A DNA stretch of 64,000 nt, taken from the NCBI RefSeq assembly GCF_025966695.1, contig NZ_JAOEIY010000008.1, forward strand, positions 62,001 through 126,000, written 5' to 3'. The position numbers were made by a program, and so were the translations under genes. This DNA comes from Stutzerimonas sp. S1 (GTDB taxonomy: Bacteria; Pseudomonadota; Gammaproteobacteria; Pseudomonadales; Pseudomonadaceae). Below the pieces are notes generated by a model that did not search any database, was not told the DNA's origin, and saw only the letters and a program-made list of their open reading frames with translations. Numbering within the stretch: position 1 is the first letter of the stretch; every line of letters starts with the position of its first letter. This document shows, one piece after another, positions 18,907 through 27,497 of this stretch.

Positions 18907-19941
18907 GTGAATCGTCTTTTTTCCCTTCCCTTGCTCGCGGCGCTGGTTGCTGGCGCCGCGTCCGCCCACGCCGAAGTCCGCGTGCTGACCAGCATCAAGC
19001 CGCTGCAGCTGATCGCCGCGGCGGTTCAGGATGGCGTCGGTGAGCCTGACGTTCTGCTGCCGGCCAGCGCTTCGGCGCATCATTACTCGCTGCGACCGTC
19101 CGACGTACGGCGTATCCGCGATGCGCAGCTGTTCTACTGGATCGGCCCGGATCTGGAGAGCTTCCTGCCGCGCGCACTGAGCGCTCGTGAAGGCACGACC
19201 GTGGCGGTGCAGGACCTGCCGCAGCTGACCCTGCGTCGTTTTGGTGATGCGCACGCGCACGACGAGGCTGAACATCACGATCACGACGATCACGACGATC
19301 ACGACGATCACGACGATCACGACGATCACGACGGCCATGACCATGATGCTCACGGGCAGGAAGAGGCTTTGCATGGCGAGACCGCGCCTGCCGACGAGCA
19401 CGACCACGACCATCGCCCGGGGACGCTCGATGCGCACCTGTGGCTGCTGCCAGCCAACGCCCTGATCATCGCAGAACGCATGGCCGCTGACCTGGCCGCG
19501 GCCGACCCGGCCAACGCACAGCGCTACCAGGCCAACTCGGCGGCCTTCGCCCAGCGCATCGAGGCGCTCGACGCACGCCTCAAGCAGCGTTTCGCCAAGG
19601 TGCAGAACAAGCCGTTCTTCGTCTTCCACGAGGCCTATGACTATTTCGAGGCCGCCTACGGTCTGCGCCATGCCGGCGTGTTCAGCGCCGGTGGCGAGGC
19701 GCAGCCGGGCGCGCGGCATGTGGCGGCGATGCGCGAGCGCCTGCAGCAGGCCGGGCCGAGCTGCGTATTCAGCGAACCGCCGGCACGCCCGCGCCTGGCC
19801 GAAACGCTGACCGCCGGATTGCCGGTGAAGATGGCTGAACTGGATGTGCTGGGTGTAGGACTGGCCACGAATGCACACGGCTACGAACAGCTGCTCGAAG
19901 GCTTGGGCAACACCCTGGCAGACTGCCTGGAGTCGCTCTGA
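18907..19941 (+). CDS. znuA: Zinc ABC transporter substrate-binding protein
   Basis: Periplasmic high-affinity zinc receptor of 344 residues. The GTG at 18907 gives a clean signal peptide (VNRLFSLPLLAALVAGAASAHA/E); a GTG at 18898 is the alternative. Zinc ligands are expected at HHYSLRPSD, the His of DAHLWL, and FVFHEAYDYF. A charged loop (about residues 115-170) has an almost pure DHD repeat, encoded by a 9-bp tandem repeat at 19282-19326, which is the histidine-rich zinc-collecting loop of ZnuA proteins. Divergent from zur. Confidence 0.95.
   Translation: MNRLFSLPLLAALVAGAASAHAEVRVLTSIKPLQLIAAAVQDGVGEPDVLLPASASAHHYSLRPSDVRRIRDAQLFYWIGPDLESFLPRALSAREGTTVAVQDLPQLTLRRFGDAHAHDEAEHHDHDDHDDHDDHDDHDDHDGHDHDAHGQEEALHGETAPADEHDHDHRPGTLDAHLWLLPANALIIAERMAADLAAADPANAQRYQANSAAFAQRIEALDARLKQRFAKVQNKPFFVFHEAYDYFEAAYGLRHAGVFSAGGEAQPGARHVAAMRERLQQAGPSCVFSEPPARPRLAETLTAGLPVKMAELDVLGVGLATNAHGYEQLLEGLGNTLADCLESL
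19282..19326 (+). repeat. 9-bp tandem repeat in the znuA His-rich loop
   Basis: Five perfect tandem copies of CACGACGAT, flanked by degenerate copies, encode His-Asp-Asp units. The unit is in frame, so copy-number changes alter loop length without frameshift. Confidence 0.9.
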
Positions 19942-20063
19942 GCGTAGCGCGGGGCGCTCTGTCCTGCGCCTTGACGCGGTCTTTGGAGGTGGCGCGAGGG
20001 TTTTCTGAGCGTTGGCGCCGACCGTCGGCGCGGCGTTGAAAAAGGGGGGCCGGCTCCGGCTAA

Positions 20064-20077
20064 TTGATGCGCGTCAT
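20064..20077. promoter_or_regulatory. Candidate Anr/FNR box upstream of nrdJa
   Basis: TTGATGCGCGTCAT matches TTGAT-N4-ATCAA at 8 of 10 positions. Its centre is about 41.5 bases before the start point predicted from a TATCGT -10-like element at 20101-20106, the position used by class II Anr/FNR activation. Confidence 0.4.
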
Positions 20078-20151
20078 GTGTTTTTTTTCGCGTTTTCGCC
20101 TATCGTGCGTGCTTTCTTTTTTCCCCTTTTTCTCACGAGGATGCGCAGCGC

Positions 20152-22302
20152 ATGGCGAAGACGGACGGGCCGATCGCGGCAGACAGTAAAACCACCGCCG
20201 GTATCGCCTTGCAGGCGGCTTCCGAGGACATCTGGGCGCAGAAGTACCGCCTGACCAGCAAGGACGGCACGCCGATCGACGACAGTGTCGATGCCACCTG
20301 GCAGCGCGTCGCCCGTGCTCTGGCCGACGTCGAGCCGGCCAAGCAGCGCGAGCAGTGGTACGAACGCTTCCTCTGGGCGCTGCGCAATGGTGCCATCCCG
20401 GCCGGACGGATCATCTCCAACGCCGGCGCGCAGGATTACAAGCCGGCGACTTCGACCATCAACTGCACCGTCTCCGGCACCATCACCGACTCGATGGACG
20501 ACATCCTCGGCAAGGTCCACGAGGCCGGCCTGACATTGAAAGCCGGCTGCGGCATCGGCTACGAGTTCAGCACCCTGCGCCCGCGCGGCTCCTTCGTCTC
20601 GGGTGCCGGCGCGCACACCAGCGGCCCGCTGTCGTTCATGGATATCTTCGACAAGATGTGCTTCACCGTGAGCTCGGCCGGAGGCCGCCGCGGTGCGCAG
20701 ATGGGCACCTTCGAAGTCGGCCACCCCGACGTGCGCGAGTTCATCCGTGCCAAGCGCGAGGACGGCCGGCTGCGCCAGTTCAACCTGAGCCTGTTGATCA
20801 CCGACGAGTTCATGCAGGCGGTGGAAGCCGACGGTGAATGGCCGTTGATCTTCCCGGTGCATGCTAAGGAAGCGGCCGAGCTGGACCTGAACGACGCCGA
20901 GCACGTGCTCTGGCGCGAATGGCCGGTGCACGACGACTACATCGTGCGCGACGACGGCCTGGTCGCCTGCAAGATCTACGGGCGGGTCAAGGCGCGGCAC
21001 CTGTGGGACATGATCATGGTCTCCACCTATGACTATGCCGAGCCGGGCTTCATCCTCATCGACCGCGTCAACCAGCTGAACAACAACTGGTGGTGCGAAG
21101 CCATCCGCGCCACCAACCCCTGTGGCGAGCAGCCGCTGCCGCCCTACGGCTCGTGCCTGCTGGGCTCGATCAACCTGACCCACTTCGTCGTCGACCCGTT
21201 CGGCGCCGATGCGCGCTTCGACTGGGACAAGTACCGCGAAGTGGTGCGCGTTTTCACCCGCATGCTCGACAACGTCGTCGAGATCAACGGCCTGCCGCTG
21301 GAACAGCAGCGCCACGAGATCGAAAGCAAGCGCCGCCACGGCATGGGTTTCCTCGGCCTCGGTTCGACGCTGACCCTGCTCAAGCTGCGTTACGGCAGCC
21401 CGGAAGCCTGCGTGTTCACCGAAGAAGTTGCCCGCGAGATGGCACTGGTCGGCTGGGAACAGGCGCTGGAACTGTCCAAGGAAAAAGGTGCAGCACCGCT
21501 GCTGAGCCAGACCTTCGAAGTCACCGCCGAGATGCTGCGCAAGCGTCCGGAGATGGCCAAGGACGGTTACAAGATTGGCGACCAGGTTGCCGGCCGCGTG
21601 CTGCACGCCAAGTACTCGCGCTACATGCAGAAAATTGCCGAGTACGCGCCGGAGCTGATCGAGGCGTTGGCCGAGCAGGGTGCGCGCTTCACCCACCACA
21701 GCTCCATCGCGCCTACCGGCACCATCAGCCTGAGCCTGGCCAACAACGCCTCCAACGGCATCGAACCGAGCTTCGCCCACCACTACTCGCGCAACCTGAT
21801 CCGCCCGGGCCGCAAGGCCAAGGAAAAGATCGAGGTGTTCAGCTACGAGCTGCTGGCCTATCGCACGCTGATCAACGAGCGCGCCAAGCCAGGTTCCGAC
21901 GAGTCGGGCGAGAAGCTGCCGGACTACTTCATCACTGCCGATGACGTCAGCCCGACCCAGCACGTCGACATCCAGGCCGCCGCACAGAAGTGGGTCGACT
22001 CGTCGATCTCCAAGACCGCCAACGTACCGACCGACTACCCGTTCGACGCGTTCAAGGACATCTACCGCTACGCCTGGCGCCAGGGCCTCAAGGGCTGCAC
22101 CACCTTCCGCTTCAACCCGGCGGCGTTCCAGGGCGTGCTGGTCAAGGAAGCCGATCTGGAGAAGACCCTGTACCGCTTCACCCTCGAGGACGGCAGCGTG
22201 GTCGAGCTCAAGGGCAATCAGGAAGTCGAGTACGACGGCGAGGTGAACACTGCCGCCAACCTGTTCGATGCCCTCAAAGAAGGCTACTACGGCAAGTACT
22301 GA
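20152..22302 (+). CDS. nrdJa: Adenosylcobalamin-dependent (class II) ribonucleotide reductase, large part
   Basis: Makes deoxyribonucleotides with vitamin B12 coenzyme rather than a di-iron radical, so it works with or without oxygen. The 716-residue product carries the barrel motifs SNAGAQDYKPATSTINC, the finger loop NPCGEQPLPPYGSC and the phosphate-binding APTGTISLSLANNASNGIEP. As in P. aeruginosa the reductase is split: the C-terminal redox-active cysteine module is in nrdJb downstream. ATG at 20152 with GAGG 11 bases upstream. A pyrimidine-rich leader precedes it. Confidence 0.96.
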   Translation: MAKTDGPIAADSKTTAGIALQAASEDIWAQKYRLTSKDGTPIDDSVDATWQRVARALADVEPAKQREQWYERFLWALRNGAIPAGRIISNAGAQDYKPATSTINCTVSGTITDSMDDILGKVHEAGLTLKAGCGIGYEFSTLRPRGSFVSGAGAHTSGPLSFMDIFDKMCFTVSSAGGRRGAQMGTFEVGHPDVREFIRAKREDGRLRQFNLSLLITDEFMQAVEADGEWPLIFPVHAKEAAELDLNDAEHVLWREWPVHDDYIVRDDGLVACKIYGRVKARHLWDMIMVSTYDYAEPGFILIDRVNQLNNNWWCEAIRATNPCGEQPLPPYGSCLLGSINLTHFVVDPFGADARFDWDKYREVVRVFTRMLDNVVEINGLPLEQQRHEIESKRRHGMGFLGLGSTLTLLKLRYGSPEACVFTEEVAREMALVGWEQALELSKEKGAAPLLSQTFEVTAEMLRKRPEMAKDGYKIGDQVAGRVLHAKYSRYMQKIAEYAPELIEALAEQGARFTHHSSIAPTGTISLSLANNASNGIEPSFAHHYSRNLIRPGRKAKEKIEVFSYELLAYRTLINERAKPGSDESGEKLPDYFITADDVSPTQHVDIQAAAQKWVDSSISKTANVPTDYPFDAFKDIYRYAWRQGLKGCTTFRFNPAAFQGVLVKEADLEKTLYRFTLEDGSVVELKGNQEVEYDGEVNTAANLFDALKEGYYGKY

Positions 22303-22322
22303 GCCGGGCCGCCAACTGAATA

Positions 22323-22462
22323 GGGCACTTCTAAAAACGTAAGCGAGGCAGCCAGCGCAAGGCGAAAACAGGCGAACAAGCGCAGTTTACGAGCGGTAAA
22401 TGAGCATTTTGAGCCTGTTTTCAACACCGCGATGGCAACGCAGATAGTTTTTAGAGGTGCCC
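22323..22462. mobile_element. MITE-like element between nrdJa and nrdJb
   Basis: A 140-bp element with terminal inverted repeats GGGCACTTCTAAAAAC and GTTTTTAGAGGTGCCC (15 of 16 matching). Both arms also carry an inner inverted copy of GCGAAAACAGGC / GCCTGTTTTCAAC, so the whole folds into a long hairpin. It has no reading frame. A target duplication is not clear. It lies between two genes that are almost contiguous in P. aeruginosa. Confidence 0.8.
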
Positions 22463-22509
22463 ATTAATCGCCGGGCCGCCAGTGCCGCCCGGCAGGAGAA
22501 ACCGCAAAA

Positions 22510-23220
22510 ATGACCGTAAAGATCACCCAGCGCATCAAGGGCTTCAAGGTCGTCGACGAGACCATCGAACGCCCCGCCGCGTCTGCAGCCAGCAACGACA
22601 GCAAGGCGGCCGGCAAGCCCATCCAGGTGGTGGAGATGGACGAGAGCCTGCAGCGTCCGGAAACCCTGATTGGCATGACCTACAAGATCAAGTCGCCGCT
22701 GTTCGAGCACGCGCTGTACGTCACCGTGAACGACATCGTGCTCAACGCCGGCACCCCGCACGAGCAACGCCGTCCGTTCGAGATCTTCATCAATTCGAAG
22801 AACATGGACCACTTCCAGTGGATCGTCGCGCTCACCCGCATCATGTCCGCGGTGTTCCGCAAGGGCGGCGACTGCACCTTCCTCGTCGAGGAGCTGAAGG
22901 CGGTGTTCGATCCGCGCGGCGGCTACCTGAAGAAGGGTGGCGTCTACATGCCGTCGATCGTCGCCGAGATTGGTGCGGTGCTGGAGCGTCATCTGATCGC
23001 CATCGGCATGCTCGAAGGCCATGCGCTGGACGAAACTCAGCTCAAGTACCTGGCCGAGAAGCGTGCCGCCTACGAAGCCAGCCAGGGCGCGGTGGCCGTC
23101 GAGCCGGGCGAAGGTTTCCCGGCTGGCGCGCAGCTGTGCAACAAGTGCAACACCCAGGCTGTGGTGCAGATGGACGGCTGCGCGACCTGCCTGAACTGCG
23201 GCAACTCCAAGTGCGGCTAA
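22510..23220 (+). CDS. nrdJb: Class II ribonucleotide reductase, C-terminal subunit
   Basis: A 236-residue protein that supplies the C-terminal part of the split NrdJ enzyme. The body (QRIKGFKVVDETIERP ... TSCP1/TSO-like region) is followed by a cysteine-rich tail C-NK-C ... C-AT-C-LN-C-GNSK-C, which binds zinc and contains the cysteine pair that re-reduces the active site. In P. aeruginosa both parts are needed for activity. Its ribosome site (AGGAG, 11 bases before the ATG) lies just beyond the MITE-like insertion. Confidence 0.95.
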   Translation: MTVKITQRIKGFKVVDETIERPAASAASNDSKAAGKPIQVVEMDESLQRPETLIGMTYKIKSPLFEHALYVTVNDIVLNAGTPHEQRRPFEIFINSKNMDHFQWIVALTRIMSAVFRKGGDCTFLVEELKAVFDPRGGYLKKGGVYMPSIVAEIGAVLERHLIAIGMLEGHALDETQLKYLAEKRAAYEASQGAVAVEPGEGFPAGAQLCNKCNTQAVVQMDGCATCLNCGNSKCG

Positions 23221-23581
23221 ACGGCTTGCGCTGATTTCGCCTGCCGTGACGCTCGTCAGGCCCGCTTTACCCGGCGGGTCTGGCTCTGCTAGTTTTCGGT
23301 CTCCATGCAGCCTTCCGGCCTTTGACCAAATGTCCTCCCCTGCTCACAGCCTGTTTCACGTGAAGCCAGCCGATCATGGCGTGGCCCGGCTGTGCGCAAT
23401 CGCTCCACCCCCCTCTGTCGTTGCCGCTCTGGCAATCGCGCCGCCACCTCCACCGGCGGTTGCGCTGGGCTGATCCGCCCGCACCTCGCAGCTCCAGTTT
23501 TCGCTTCTGATCCTTCTGGATCGGCGCGCGCATGCTTGCGGCGTTCGCTGGAGCCTGTTCGGCTTCGACAGGTAATCACTG
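23221..23581. other. Noncoding gap with a parS-like palindrome
   Basis: A 361-base stretch between nrdJb and the EamA gene. It contains the parS-like site at 23352-23367 and a short C/G hairpin near 23258-23280 without a T-run. Open frames here have no ribosome sites. Confidence 0.5.
23352..23367. other. parS-like site (ParB-binding centromere)
   Basis: TGTTTCACGTGAAGCC differs from the general parS consensus TGTTTCACGTGAAACA at two positions and contains the ten-base palindrome TTCACGTGAA. It is intergenic, and no other TTCACGTGAA was noticed in the window. The neighbourhood (nrdJ, thrB, polA) is close to the replication origin in P. aeruginosa, where parS sites cluster. Confidence 0.65.
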
Positions 23582-24454
23582 ATGACTTTCAACAAATCGT
23601 TGTGGACGTCCTACGGCGTCATGGCCGTGTTCGTATTGCTCTGGGGCAGTGCGGCGATCTTCACCCGCTGGGGGCTGGACCACGGCACGCCGTTCGCCCT
23701 GCTGCTGGTGCGCTTCGTGCTGGCGCTGGTCGCGCTGCTGCCGATCGGCCTGTACCGGCGGCGCTTACGACCGGCGCCGGGCACCCGCGCGCAGGTCGCG
23801 GCAACCGGCCTGCTGATGATCGGCTGCTACTCGATCTGCTACTTCCAGGCCATGGCGCATGGCGTGACGCCGGGGGTGATGGCGACGCTGCTCGGCGTGC
23901 AGCCGATTCTCACCTTGCTGCTCCTCGAACGGCGCTTCTCGCCACTGCGTCTGCTGGGATTGCTGGTGGCACTGGCCGGGTTGGCCGCGGTGGTGTTTCA
24001 GAGCCTAGTGCTGGCGCGCTTCTCGCTGGCCGGCATGCTCTTCGCCCTCGGTGCGTTGCTGTGCATGACCGTGGGGGCGATCCTGCAGCAGCGCGTCCGC
24101 CAGAGTCCGGTGGAGGTCATGCCGTTGCAGTACGCGGTCAGCCTGCTGCTGTGCCTGGCGTTCGTGCCGTTCCAGCCGATCCGGCTGGATGCGGTGGCCG
24201 GCTTCATCATTCCGGTGCTGTGGCTGGGCTTGGTGATCTCGGTGGCGGCTCAGCTGTTGCTGTATCGGATGATCCGCAGCGGCAACCTAGTCAACGTCAC
24301 CAGCCTGTTCTACCTGGTGCCGGTGGTGACCGTGGGGATGGACTACCTCTTCCTCGGCAATCAACTGTCGCGCCTCGGCTTGCTGGGCATGGGTGCGATC
24401 CTGCTGGGCCTGGCACTGGTGTTCAAGGCGGTGCCGGTGCCGCGCCACCCGTGA
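23582..24454 (+). CDS. EamA/DMT family transporter
   Basis: A 290-residue inner-membrane protein with ten predicted helices arranged as two EamA repeats (about 10-145 and 155-285). Markers are LLWGSAAIFTRWGLDHGTPFALLLVRF and, in the second half, SLFYLVPVVTVGMDYLFLGN. Such drug/metabolite transporters usually export amino acids or related metabolites; the substrate is not deducible. ATG at 23582. It stands alone and converges on ppnN. Confidence 0.9.
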   Translation: MTFNKSLWTSYGVMAVFVLLWGSAAIFTRWGLDHGTPFALLLVRFVLALVALLPIGLYRRRLRPAPGTRAQVAATGLLMIGCYSICYFQAMAHGVTPGVMATLLGVQPILTLLLLERRFSPLRLLGLLVALAGLAAVVFQSLVLARFSLAGMLFALGALLCMTVGAILQQRVRQSPVEVMPLQYAVSLLLCLAFVPFQPIRLDAVAGFIIPVLWLGLVISVAAQLLLYRMIRSGNLVNVTSLFYLVPVVTVGMDYLFLGNQLSRLGLLGMGAILLGLALVFKAVPVPRHP

Positions 24455-24499
24455 GCGGCGCGCCGGACGGCAGGTGCAGCGTCCGGCGCTGCCTGAGCG

Positions 24500-25873
24500 T
24501 CAGCTGATCACACGGTAGCAGGGCTCGTAGGCGGCGCCACCCGGCAGCTTCATGCGGTGCTGCTCGACAAAGGCCTGCAGCAGTTCGTCCAGCGGTTGCA
24601 TGATGCAGGCGTCGCCGTGAATCTCATAGCGGCCGTACTGCTCGATGCGACGGATGCCCTTGTCCTTGACGTTGCCGGCGACGATGCCGGAGAACGCGCG
24701 GCGCAGATTGGCCGCCAGTTCATGCGCCGGCAGGCCGCGGCGCAGCTGCAGGTTGGCCATGTTCTCGTGGGTCGGGTCGAACGGGTGCTGGAAGCTCTCG
24801 TCGATCTTCAGCAGCCAGTTGAAATGGAAGGCGTCGTTGCGTTCGCGACGGAAGCGGCGGACCTCGCGCATGCCTTCGGCCATCTGTCGGGCCACCTCGC
24901 TGGGATCATCGATGACCACCTGATAGCGGTTCTGCGCGTCCTCGCCCAGGGCGGCACCGACGAAGGCGTGCAGCTGTTGCAGGTAGGGCGCCGCTTCGCG
25001 TGGACCGGTGAGCACCACGGGGAACGGCAGTTCGCGGTTGGCCGGGTGGAGCAGGATGCCGAGCAGGTAGAGGAACTCCTCGGCGGTGCCGACGCCCCCG
25101 GGGAAGATGATGATGCCGTGGCCGACGCGCACGAAGGCTTCCAGCCGCTTCTCGATGTCCGGCAGGATCACCAGTTCGTTGACGATCGGATTGGGTGCTT
25201 CGGCGGCGATGATGCCGGGCTCGGTCAGGCCGAGGAAGCGACTGCCGACCAGGCGTTGCTTGGCATGGCCGATCGCGGCGCCCTTCATCGGCCCCTTCAT
25301 CACGCCGGGGCCGCAACCGGTGCAGACGTGCAGACTGCGCAGGCCAAGCTCATGGCCGACGCGCTTGCTGTACTTGTATTCCTCCAGGCTGATGGAGTGG
25401 CCGCCCCAGCACACCACCATGTTCGGCTCCACGCCCGGGCGCAGGGTGCGGGCGTTGCGCAGCAGGTGGAAGACGTAGTCGGTGATGCCCTGCGAGGTGC
25501 TCAGGTCGATGCGTGCGCTGCCCAATTCACTCTCGGTATAGACGATGTCGCGCAGCGCGCTGAAGAGCATCTCCCGAGTACTGGCGATCATCTCGCCATC
25601 GACGAACGCATCGGCCGGTGCATTGATCAGTTCCAGGCGCACGCCACGATCCTGCTGCAGGATCTCAACTTCGAAGTCCGCGTACGCCTCGAGGATGGTC
25701 TTGGCGTTGTCGATGCGTGCGCCGGTATTCAAGATGGCCAGTGCGCACTGGCGAAACAGCTTGTGCGCCCGGCCGGCGCCGACTTCGCTCAGTTGCTGCA
25801 CTTCGCGTTGCGACAGGGTTTCCAGGCTGCCCTTGGGGCTTACCGAGGCGTTGATTACATGGCGTTGGGTCAT
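24500..25873 (-). CDS. ppnN: Nucleotide 5'-monophosphate nucleosidase (LOG family)
   Basis: Cytoplasmic enzyme cleaving purine and pyrimidine nucleoside monophosphates to base and ribose phosphate; E. coli PpnN (YgdH) is activated by (p)ppGpp. The 457-residue length and the LOG motif PGGVGTAEEFLYLLG fit, with GCGPGVMKGPMKGAAIGH in the Rossmann core. N- and C-terminal extensions beyond the core match YgdH rather than the short cytokinin LOG proteins. ATG at 25873. Confidence 0.94.
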   Translation of the reverse strand: MTQRHVINASVSPKGSLETLSQREVQQLSEVGAGRAHKLFRQCALAILNTGARIDNAKTILEAYADFEVEILQQDRGVRLELINAPADAFVDGEMIASTREMLFSALRDIVYTESELGSARIDLSTSQGITDYVFHLLRNARTLRPGVEPNMVVCWGGHSISLEEYKYSKRVGHELGLRSLHVCTGCGPGVMKGPMKGAAIGHAKQRLVGSRFLGLTEPGIIAAEAPNPIVNELVILPDIEKRLEAFVRVGHGIIIFPGGVGTAEEFLYLLGILLHPANRELPFPVVLTGPREAAPYLQQLHAFVGAALGEDAQNRYQVVIDDPSEVARQMAEGMREVRRFRRERNDAFHFNWLLKIDESFQHPFDPTHENMANLQLRRGLPAHELAANLRRAFSGIVAGNVKDKGIRRIEQYGRYEIHGDACIMQPLDELLQAFVEQHRMKLPGGAAYEPCYRVIS

Positions 25874-26159
25874 TCGTGATTTCCGAGCGCATGGTCACCG
25901 GGCCGAAAGGCGGCGGTAACAGCAGGATGGTGGAGCGCTAAGCCGGACCAGCGGCCGCCTGACTCCCGGAGGGGCAGGCACGCCGGGCGTCCGTCGCGTA
26001 CTAGGCCCTGCAGAAGGGAGCGACAAAGCTGGTGGCCAACGAGTTTGGCGCCATCTTACCCGCCCCGGCAGCGTGCGGGCGCGCGATTCTTGACGCTGGC
26101 GCGGCGTAAATGTTCCCGAGCGGCACGTGTAGACGCTGCCCGCATGAGCCGGTCAGTCG
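25874..26159. other. Noncoding gap upstream of ppnN
   Basis: These 286 bases separate ppnN from the end of thrB, both on the minus strand, and hold the presumed ppnN promoter. I see no hairpin terminator for thrB and no recognisable operator. Confidence 0.4.
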
Positions 26160-27113
26160 TCAGAGTGCGAAGGGCAGTACGCTATGCGGTTGCTGTCGAG
26201 CCGCCAGCAGACGGCGGAACTCGTCGGGATTCTTCACCAGCACGTCCTGTTGACCACTGAAGCTCTGCGCCGCGATCAGCCGTGACAGCCAGAAGCGTAT
26301 GCAGGCCACGCGCAGCATCGGCTGCCAGAGTTCGGCCTCGGCCGGGGTGAAGCGGCGCAGCGCGGAATAGCCTGCCAGCAAAGGTTCGCTGCGTTCGCCG
26401 TCGATCTCGCCGTTGGGGTGCGAACACCAGTCGTTCACGGCGATGGCCAGGTCATAGAGCATCGGCCCGGAGCAGGCGTTGTAGAAGTCGATCACGCCAG
26501 TGAGATGCGTCCCTTCGAACAGCACGTTGTCGCGGAACAGGTCTGCGTGCAGGTTGGCGCGTGGCAGGGCGAGGATCTTCGGCCGTAGCTCGGCGATCTC
26601 CGCCAGGCCGTCGCGCAGCAGCGGCAGCTGGTCGTCGGACAGGCTCAGCGCCAGGCTCGGTCCCTGCTCCTGCATCCACTCCAGACCGCGGTCGCTGGCG
26701 CGCTCGAGAATATGCTCGCGAGTTGCCAGATGCAGGCGCGCCAGCAGCCGACCGACTTCCGCACAGTGGTGCGCGTTGGGTTCGACCACATGCCGGCCCG
26801 GCAGCCGCGGCTGCAGCAGCGCCGGTTTCTCCGCTAGCTGGCGCAACGCCACGCCCTGGTCAGTGCGCAGCGCATAGGGCACCGGCAGCCCGGCGCGCTG
26901 TAGCACGTCGAGCAGCTCGATGAAGAACGGAAGATCCTGCGTCGGCCCACGCTCGATCAGCGTCAGCACGTATTCGCCCTGTTCGAGGCTGACGAAGAAG
27001 TTGCTGTTCTCGCTGCCGGCAACGATGCCTTGGAAGTCGCGCAGCCGGCCGAGCCGGTAGGGCGCCAGGAAGGCTTCCAGTTCGTCACGTTGCAGGGGCG
27101 TGAATACCGACAT
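26160..27113 (-). CDS. thrB: Homoserine kinase, APH-fold (ThrB type II)
   Basis: Phosphorylates homoserine for threonine synthesis. The 317-residue protein has the aminoglycoside/choline-kinase fold, with catalytic HADLFRDN (about residue 188) and the metal-binding IDFYNA. Pseudomonads use this form in place of the GHMP kinase of enterics, and the position beside nrdJ and polA matches P. aeruginosa PA5495. GGAGG precedes the ATG at 27113. Confidence 0.94.
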   Translation of the reverse strand: MSVFTPLQRDELEAFLAPYRLGRLRDFQGIVAGSENSNFFVSLEQGEYVLTLIERGPTQDLPFFIELLDVLQRAGLPVPYALRTDQGVALRQLAEKPALLQPRLPGRHVVEPNAHHCAEVGRLLARLHLATREHILERASDRGLEWMQEQGPSLALSLSDDQLPLLRDGLAEIAELRPKILALPRANLHADLFRDNVLFEGTHLTGVIDFYNACSGPMLYDLAIAVNDWCSHPNGEIDGERSEPLLAGYSALRRFTPAEAELWQPMLRVACIRFWLSRLIAAQSFSGQQDVLVKNPDEFRRLLAARQQPHSVLPFAL

Positions 27114-27137
27114 GACAGCCTCCTCGCGGACAGGGCA

Positions 27138-27422
27138 TTACCAGCTGAAGATCTTCCAGGATGGGATCAGCATGTCTGGCTGGTCGGCGCGGACGAAGTT
27201 GCCGTCGTTGCCATCGGCGCGCACCAAGAAGTACGGCTTGCCGTGCTTGGGCGTGATTTTCACTGCATAGAGGAAGCCGTTGACCCGGTATTCCTCGACG
27301 GTGCGATCACCTTCCTGGCGGATGGTTACGTCCGGCTCGCCGTTGACCGATTCCTGGGCGAAACCGGCGAGGGGCACGCAAACCAGCAGGCTGGCCAGCA
27401 TCAGGTGTTTGAGAGCGCGCAT
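27138..27422 (-). CDS. DUF2782 periplasmic protein
   Basis: A 94-residue exported protein with a signal peptide (cleavage near AGFA/Q) and a compact domain containing [19 protein letters not shown] and [16 protein letters not shown]. It matches the DUF2782 family that lies between polA and thrB in pseudomonads (PA5494). The stop is 24 bases before the thrB start on the same strand, so the two are probably co-transcribed. Function unknown. Confidence 0.92.
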   Translation of the reverse strand: MRALKHLMLASLLVCVPLAGFAQESVNGEPDVTIRQEGDRTVEEYRVNGFLYAVKITPKHGKPYFLVRADGNDGNFVRADQPDMLIPSWKIFSW

Positions 27423-27497
27423 GATAACCTTGTCCCTTCATCGTCAAATGGTCCCTGCATTCTAGCCCCGGGCCCGCCGAAAAGGTTGATTCCGCTC

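Noticed and set aside
19270..19335. CRISPR-like array
   Set aside because: The repeats are 9 bp, contiguous and in frame within znuA, with no spacers.
27030..27497. N-terminal extension of polA
   Set aside because: The upstream part is antisense to thrB and DUF2782; the conserved DNA polymerase I start begins at 27498.
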